DNA from: DSNY01 sp016861185
GTDB taxonomy: Bacteria > Pseudomonadota > Gammaproteobacteria > Burkholderiales > Burkholderiaceae_F
NCBI GenBank assembly: GCA_030263275.1
Contig: SZOR01000146.1
Location: forward strand, 1-8,046
Reading direction: 5' to 3'
DNA: 8,046 nucleotides
The position numbers were made by a program, and so were the translations under genes. Numbering within the stretch: position 1 is the stretch's first letter; each line of letters starts with the position of its first letter. This document shows positions 1 to 5,200 of this stretch, piece after piece. The notes under the pieces were generated by a model, which was given only the letters and a program-made list of their open reading frames with translations, was not told the DNA's origin and did no database searches.

Positions 1-543
1 GAGCGCGCGCGCGGTCGCCGAGATGTTGCCGTTGTTCTGCGCAAGCGCGCGCTGGATGTGTTCCCACGCCAGGCGATCGACGGAAAGCAGTTGCCCCTGC
101 GTGTCGCGCTCGGCGTTGCCCGCCGAGTGACCGAAAGCCGCTTCGATCGCGTCGGCGTCGACGGGCTTGACCAGGTAGTCGGTCGCGCCGAGCTTGATCG
201 CTTCGACGGCGGTGGCGACGCTGGCGTAGCCGGTCAGCATCACGATGCGCGTGTTCGGATCTGCCTGCTTGAGTTTCGCAACGAGCGTGAGCCCGGACGG
301 CCCGGGCATGCGCAGATCGATGACCGCGAACTCCGGGCTCTGCCCGTCGACCATCTCGAGCGCCTCGCCGACCGTGGCCGCGGTCTTGACGGCGTAGCCG
401 CGCCGCTCGAACGCGCGCCCCACCGCCCAACGGCACGACTCGTCGTCGTCGACCAGCAGCAGCGTGGGCCGATCGTCGGCGTTTGCCGGCGCGGCGGATG
501 CATCGGCCGCGCCGCCGTTGTTGTCCTTCGTGTCAGCGCTCAT
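1..543 (-). CDS. regA: RegA/PrrA/ActR-type redox response regulator (C-terminus cut by window edge)
   Basis: Cytoplasmic response regulator and probable transcription factor, partner of the overlapping kinase gene. The window holds 181 codons. After a variable, Ala-rich N-terminal tail of about 25 residues comes a receiver domain: acidic pocket D32-D33 in LLLVDDDE, phosphoacceptor D76 in VIDLRMPG, T104 in MLTGY, and K126 in the YLVKP motif. A short linker leads to the start of a Fis-type helix-turn-helix beginning near residue 155 (VDRLAWEHIQR, then NISATARAL). This matches the RegA C-terminal signature; the recognition helix (HRRTLQR-type in the family) lies beyond base 1. RegA proteins are about 180-190 residues, so only some 10-20 residues should be missing. 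The start is the ATG at 543-541. No good Shine-Dalgarno precedes it, but it overlaps the kinase stop, which suggests translational coupling. The family controls redox-responsive genes such as those for respiration and carbon fixation. Its targets here are not shown; the divergent oxidase promoter is the obvious candidate. The symbol denotes the family, not proven orthology. Confidence 0.93.
   Translation of the reverse strand, partial: MSADTKDNNGGAADASAAPANADDRPTLLLVDDDESCRWAVGRAFERRGYAVKTAATVGEALEMVDGQSPEFAVIDLRMPGPSGLTLVAKLKQADPNTRIVMLTGYASVATAVEAIKLGATDYLVKPVDADAIEAAFGHSAGNAERDTQGQLLSVDRLAWEHIQRALAQNNGNISATARAL
533..543 (-). other. Kinase stop / regulator start overlap
   Basis: Read on the minus strand, ATGAGCGCTGA contains the regulator ATG (543-541) and the kinase TGA (535-533) in different frames. 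The 11-base overlap and the absence of a clear independent ribosome binding site point to one mRNA with coupled translation of the two proteins. Confidence 0.85.
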
Positions 544-1888
544 CGATCGGCAAGGTGATGCGGGCGCAGGTGCCGCCGCCGTCGCGCTCCAGGAACTCGA
601 GCCGCCCGCCGACGCGCGCGAGGTTCAGATTTGCAAGAAAGATGCCGAGACCGCAGCCGCTGCCGGCCTTGGTGGTGAACGGCTGCGCTCCCAGACGTTG
701 GCGCACCTCGGGCGGGATGCCCGGCCCGCGGTCGAGAATGTCGATCTGCAGGCTGTCGTCCCCGCAGCGAAGAACGACGCCGACCGATGCGGGCGAGACA
801 TCGGCCGCGTTGACGATCAGCGACAGCACGCTCTGCCGCAGCGTCGCACCGGTGCGCAGCACGGCGCCCTCGTCGCACGGCTCCGTCAGGCTCACCGGCA
901 CGCCGGGGCGCATCAGCTTGAAGCGCTCGATCAACTCTTTCACGAAGTCGACCGCCCGCTGCGGCTGGTCTTCGGGCAGTTGGTCCGCGCCGACCGCCAC
1001 GACCATGTCGCCCAGCGAACGCTTGCACGCCTGAATCGCATTCCAGATCGCGTCCAGGTTCGCGCGCTGCTCGTCCGACGAGATCCCGCCGCGCCGCATC
1101 TCGCCGACGAGCACGGCCATCGTCGTCAGCGGCGTGCTCATCTCGTGCGCCGCGCCCGCGGCCAGCGACGCGAGATTCAACGCGGACTCCTTGCGGACAT
1201 CGCGCTCCTTGGCGTCGGCCGCGATCTTCAGGTGGCGGCGGCCGACCGTCGACACGCGGTAACCGAAGTAGGCGACGATCGCGCCCAGCAGCACGAATTC
1301 CGTCGTGTGCGCGACGCTCTCGAAGTCGGTTCCATGCGCCCGCAGGCTGCCGAGCCGCAGTTCGACGTAGTACACCTGCAGCAGCGCGTAGGCCGCCAGC
1401 GCGGCCGCCAGCGCGACGCCGGCGTAGCGCCAGTTCAGCACGAGCGCCGCCATGCCCACGTACACGATGTACAGATCGACGAAGGGGTTGTGGCGCGAGC
1501 CGCCCATCCAGTACAGCGCGATCGACAGCCATGCGATGTCGCACAGCAGGTGCACGAAGAACTCGCGTTGCGTCACCGGGTGCGGCTGCCGCAGCCGATA
1601 GACGAGGGCCGCTTCGAGCACGACCAGCGCGCCGAAGGTCGCGAACAACTGCGCCAGCGGCAACTCGACGTTCCAAGCGAACGCCATCGTGCAGATCGCA
1701 GCCAGTTGCACGAGCGCGGCCACGCCGCGCAACACCGCGAGCACGCGCAACTGGGAACGCAACGAACCGTCCGCGATGGCCGCCCGTCCCGCCATCCGGC
1801 CCGCATGCCGATCCGGCAGCGCGGCGCCGCGCCGCGGGTGCGACAAAGCGCCGCGCGACACCGTGTCATCTGTCGACACTGCGGACAT
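533..1888 (-). CDS. regB: RegB/PrrB/ActS-type redox-sensing membrane histidine kinase
   Basis: Inner-membrane sensor kinase of 451 residues that phosphorylates the downstream RegA-type regulator. About six membrane segments lie near residues 47-70, 74-96, 110-128, 136-152, 155-175 and 196-213. Between the third and fourth is GGSRHNPF (129-136), a variant of the GGxxNPF loop tied to quinone sensing in RegB. The kinase core follows: H box AAHEMSTPL with phosphoacceptor H248, N box around N360, G1 box DRGPGI (386-391), F box QPFTTK (402-407) and G2 box GCGLGI (411-416). C288 in QACKRSL sits exactly 40 residues after the phosphoacceptor His, the same spacing as RegB H225/C265, the cysteine whose oxidation inhibits the kinase in the known family member. 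The first ~45 residues are a long polar N-terminus. The ATG at 1888-1886 has AAAGG seven bases upstream; M32 is a possible later start. No senC/sco-like gene lies between kinase and regulator, unlike the classic regB-senC-regA locus. The symbol denotes the family. Confidence 0.95.
   Translation of the reverse strand: MSAVSTDDTVSRGALSHPRRGAALPDRHAGRMAGRAAIADGSLRSQLRVLAVLRGVAALVQLAAICTMAFAWNVELPLAQLFATFGALVVLEAALVYRLRQPHPVTQREFFVHLLCDIAWLSIALYWMGGSRHNPFVDLYIVYVGMAALVLNWRYAGVALAAALAAYALLQVYYVELRLGSLRAHGTDFESVAHTTEFVLLGAIVAYFGYRVSTVGRRHLKIAADAKERDVRKESALNLASLAAGAAHEMSTPLTTMAVLVGEMRRGGISSDEQRANLDAIWNAIQACKRSLGDMVVAVGADQLPEDQPQRAVDFVKELIERFKLMRPGVPVSLTEPCDEGAVLRTGATLRQSVLSLIVNAADVSPASVGVVLRCGDDSLQIDILDRGPGIPPEVRQRLGAQPFTTKAGSGCGLGIFLANLNLARVGGRLEFLERDGGGTCARITLPIDER
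1481..1504 (-). other. Quinone-loop motif GGSRHNPF in the kinase
   Basis: Codons for residues 129-136 of the kinase, in the loop between predicted membrane segments three and four. The family motif is GGxxNPF. Here three residues (S, R, H) separate GG from NPF, one more than usual, or the first G of the motif aligns with G130 and the second G is replaced by S. NPF is intact. Confidence 0.7.
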
Positions 1889-1895
1889 CGAACTA

Positions 1896-1900
1896 CCTTT
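1896..1900 (-). promoter_or_regulatory. Ribosome binding site of the sensor kinase
   Basis: AAAGG on the minus strand, seven bases before the kinase ATG at 1888. It supports this start over the internal M32. Confidence 0.6.
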
Positions 1901-1902
1901 CG

Positions 1903-1912
1903 CTTAGCTAAG
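1903..1912. repeat. Perfect 10-base palindrome in the kinase leader
   Basis: CTTAGCTAAG is identical to its reverse complement and lies 14 bases upstream of the kinase start, next to its ribosome binding site. It is AT-richer than its surroundings. It may be an operator half, or chance. Confidence 0.4.
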
Positions 1913-1986
1913 ACGGGTTAGGCACTTACCGCACGGATGGTATTGACTTGCTCGCCGCGCGCATTGACGCAGATCGTAGGGACGGC

Positions 1987-2001
1987 TTCCCATGCAGGGA
2001 A
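1987..2001. repeat. Inverted repeat TTCCC-N5-GGGAA
   Basis: Five-base arms are separated by ATGCA, giving a 15-base near-palindrome near the middle of the divergent region. The size suits a dimeric regulator operator. The regulator is unknown, and the arms do not match the RegA-type GCGNC half site. Confidence 0.4.
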
Positions 2002-2053
2002 CAAGCAACTGCGGCCGGTCTGACATTCGTGGCGAGTTCGCGACAAACGGCCG

Positions 2054-2071
2054 TTTCTCGGATGCGAGAAA
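2054..2071. repeat. Perfect 7-base-pair stem with 4-base loop upstream of the oxidase
   Basis: TTTCTCG-GATG-CGAGAAA. The arms are exact reverse complements. It lies 54 bases before the oxidase ATG and would form a compact hairpin in an oxidase leader RNA. It has no run of T after it on either strand that would mark a standard terminator, so an operator or leader structure is more likely. Confidence 0.5.
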
Positions 2072-2082
2072 ACGCTAGTGAC

Positions 2083-2104
2083 GGCGGGCCGGTATGAGCC
2101 CGCC
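2083..2104. repeat. GC-rich 7-base-pair stem-loop just before the oxidase ribosome binding site
   Basis: GGCGGGC-N8-GCCCGCC, arms exact reverse complements around the loop CGGTATGA. It ends six bases before the Shine-Dalgarno sequence at 2111. In RNA it would be a stable hairpin close enough to affect ribosome loading or mRNA 5' stability. No U-tract follows, so it is not a typical terminator. Confidence 0.5.
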
Positions 2105-2110
2105 ACTGGA

Positions 2111-2119
2111 AGGGAGGAG
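2111..2119 (+). promoter_or_regulatory. Strong Shine-Dalgarno of the giant oxidase
   Basis: AGGGAGGAG ends six bases before the ATG at 2126. It decides the start: the only in-frame alternative seen nearby, GTG at 2078, has no comparable site and would put codons through the GC-rich stem-loop. Confidence 0.85.
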
Positions 2120-2125
2120 CCCACG

Positions 2126-2245
2126 ATGTCGAACGAGCGCGACGTTGCCGCACTGCGGCTGAACCCGATCGGTGCTGTCCGCCGGCCCTTGTTGGCCGCG
2201 ACCTTGCTGGTCGCGGCATTCCTTGCGACGAGCGCAGCGCAGGCG
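2126..2245 (+). other. Signal peptide of the oxidase
   Basis: Residues 1-40. A polar n-region of about 20 residues ends in R19-R20, followed by a hydrophobic core (LLAATLLVAAFLAT) and an AQA-Q cleavage site after A40. The core and AxA site fit Sec export. The Arg pair is not followed by a good Tat consensus, so Tat export is possible but less likely. Confidence 0.85.
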
Positions 2246-5200
2246 CAAGGCACGTGCGCGCGCACGCTGACGGCCGACGTGGTCGCCTTCGACCAGCCGC
2301 TCATGTACAACCGGCTGGGCGCGGCGAACATCAACGGCATGATGTACGCGCTCAAGCGCGACGTCGTGTTCAACGACCGGGGCAATCCGGCCGATTCGGA
2401 CAACCTCAAGCCGCTGACCCAGGTCACCCGCACGGATCTCGCGGGCAACGTCGAACTGCGCCCCGACAAGCGGCCGCGCCCGCTCGTGCTGCGCATCGCG
2501 AGGGGCGACTGCCTGCAGGTGACGCTGACCAACCTGCTGACGCCGCTGGCCAATCCCAACAAGACGCCGCGTCCGCTCGACACGCCGCCGTTCAATGTCA
2601 TCGTGGACGAGCAGGTGGCCGACCGGCACGTCGGTTTTCACGTCAACGGCATGCAGCTCGTCAACAGCATCGCCGACGACAGCAGCTTCGTCGGCAAGAA
2701 CGCCAACAGCCTGACCGGCGCCGACGGCTCCGGTTCGGCGCAGCCGCGCACGCAGGTCTACACGCTGTACGGGGAAAAGGAGGGCGTGTTCCTCGTCACG
2801 AGCTATGGATCGACGATCGGTTCCGACGCCAACCAGGGCAATTCGAGCAATGGCCTGTTCGGGCAGGTCATCGTCGAGCCCATGGGCGCGCGCATCTATC
2901 GCAGCCTCGTGCTCGAAGAGGAGATGCGTCTGGTCACGACGGGACGGACCGCGTCCGGTCATCCGGTCATCGACTACGAGGCCATCTATCCGAACCAGGC
3001 GCCGTGGACGCTGGAAGGCAAGGCCGGGCTGCCGATCCTCAACACGCTCCAGGGCAACGCGATCGTGCATTCGGAACTCGAGGCGATGATCCTCGGACCG
3101 AATGCCGACGGCACGTTCCCGCCTTCGACTTATCCGCTCGAAAGCAAGAACCTGCGCAATCCGACGATCCCGAATCGTCTGGAGCCGTTCCGCGACTTCG
3201 CGCAGCTCTGGCACGACGAGCCGTCGGCCACGCAGGCCTTCCCGGGTTTCTATAACGACCCGGTCTTCGGGTACGTGCTGGCCGGCGTCAAGGACGGCTT
3301 CATGATCAACTTCGGCTCAGGCGGCATCGGCAGCGAGATCATCGCGAACCGGCTCGGCGTGGGACCGATGCACGACTGCCTGACCTGTACGTACGAGGAG
3401 TTCTTCCTGACCTCGTTCACCGTCGGCGATCCCGCGCTGCTGGTCGATGTTCCGGCCAACGTCGGGCTCGAGGCATTGGCGCCCGGACAGGCGCCCGACC
3501 CGGCGTTCGTCGGGCCGAAAGCGAACTACGCGCTGTACCCCGCCGATCCTTCGAACATCCATCACACGTACATCGGCGACTTCGTCAAGTTCCGCAACAC
3601 GCACGTCGGCAAGGAACAGCACGTCTTCCACCTGCACAACCACCAGTGGCTGTACAACCCGAACGACGACAACGCCAACTACCTCGACGCGCAAGGCCTT
3701 GGACCGGGCATCGGCTACACGTACGAGATCAACTTCGGCGGCTCGGGCAACCGCAACAAGAGCGCGGGCGACGCGATCTTCCATTGCCACTTCTACCCGC
3801 ATTTCGCGCAGGGCATGTGGTACCACTGGCGCCACTACGACGTGCTCGAAGAGGGCTCGCTGCTCGACGTCAGCGTCGCGCCGCGGCGTGACGCCGCCGG
3901 CGCGCTCGTCGCGCCGGTGACGGTCGCCGGCAAGCCGGGCACGTTCCATGGACTGCGCTGGGCGCTGAAGGAAGGCACGCCGGCTGCGGGCGCACGCGCG
4001 CATCCGGACGGCGAAGTGATCGCAGGCATCCCGATCGTCGGCATCGTTCCGCTGCCGGGCAAAGGCATGGCGCCGTTGCCGGCCAAGGTCACCGTCAAGG
4101 CGAATCCGCTGACGACGCCGACCGGGCGTCCGGTCGGAAGCCTTGCGCAAATCGACCGCACCGACATGCTCGGCCCCGACGGCATCGCCGGCACGGCAGA
4201 CGACAAGAACCCGGGCTATCCGTTCTGGATCGCAGGGATCGAAGATGTCGTCGGCCAGCGCCCGCCCACACCGGTGCTCGACATGCTCGACCGCGCGAAG
4301 GCCACGCAACTGGCCAGCTCCGGCAATCCGCTGTGGGCCGGCATCAAGCCCGACCAGGCCGACGGCCACGACGGCGGCCTGCCGCGCAGCGCGCTGCAGG
4401 GCTATGCCGCCGGCGGCGCCACCGAGGCCAACGTCGTCAGTGCACGCGACTTCACCAAGATCGTCGGCAAGGCCAAACCCGTGTACTACCCGGAGGAAGG
4501 CACCGACGCCGAGAAAGTCGCGATGCGCTTCCACAGCGTGCGCGCGCACTCGACCGTCAGGATGGATTTGACGACGGGTCAGGCGGTCGCGGGAACGTTC
4601 GTGACCAACGGTGCGCCGCCCGCGGTGGGCGCCCCGTACCACGAACCCTGCGTCGACGACAACGGCGCGCGCCTCGGCGCCGGCTTCCTCGGCAGCTTCT
4701 TCAGCGGCGAAGCGGGCAGCGCCGCCGCCAGCGTCGGCGCCTCGCTGCCGGGCGCAGGCTTCATGAACACGCGCGGTCGCAGCGCCTTCAACGCCGATAC
4801 GCCGCGCAAGTACAAGGGCGCGAACATCCAGTTCGACGCGATCCTGAACAAGGTCGGCTACCACTTCCCGCAGCAGCGGATCATCACGCTGTGGGAGGAC
4901 GCGGTGCCCGTGATCAACAAGGAGCAGCCGCCGGAGCCGCTCGTGATGCGGCTCAACACCTTCGACTGCGCCGTGTATTCGCACACGAACCTCGTGCCCG
5001 AGTACTACGAGATGGACGATTACCAGGTGCGCACGCCGACCGACATCATCGGCCAGCACATCCACCTGCCGAAGTGGGATCTGACGACCGCCGACGGCGC
5101 CGCCAACGGCTGGAACTACGAGGACGGCACGCTGGCGCCGGGCGCCGTGCGCGAGCGCATCCACGCGATCAACGAGTGGAACTTCGAGCACATGTGCGCC

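Larger units (their letters stand above)
1889..2125. promoter_or_regulatory. Divergent intergenic control region between the redox kinase operon and the giant oxidase
   Basis: 237 bases separate two divergent starts, so both promoters must lie here or inside the genes. The stretch holds four short inverted repeats (annotated separately). TTGACT (1943-1948) and TTGACG (1964-1969) resemble -35 boxes, but I found no convincing -10 hexamer at 16-18 bases from either, so no promoter is called. There is no GG-N10-GC sigma-54 element in the one place that looked close (1920-1933). Half sites resembling the RegA/PrrA target (GCGNC / GNCGC) occur singly, as GACGC at 1966-1970, GCGGC at 2011-2015 and GCGAC at 2040-2044. 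They are not in a clear inverted pair. No RNA gene or small coding frame is evident. Confidence 0.7.

Noticed and set aside
464..1921. A 485-codon plus-strand open frame across the kinase gene.
   Set aside because: Low-complexity, Arg/Gln/Ala-rich product, antisense to a kinase with complete H, N, G1, F and G2 boxes. It is a composition artefact.
1919..1935. GGCACTTACCGCA as a sigma-54 promoter, suggested by the GGCAC start.
   Set aside because: The required GC does not fall ten bases after GG, and the TTGCA half is absent.
1943..1969. TTGACT and TTGACG as sigma-70 promoter -35 boxes for the oxidase.
   Set aside because: No acceptable -10 hexamer lies at 16-18 bases downstream of either, so no promoter was called.
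2054..2104. The tandem stem-loops as intrinsic terminators.
   Set aside because: No U-tract follows either stem on either strand, and both lie just upstream of a gene start in a divergent region.
2075..3214. A 379-codon minus-strand frame crossing the oxidase start.
   Set aside because: It overlaps the oxidase signal peptide and first domain, has no domain signature, and shows the same GC-driven antisense openness.
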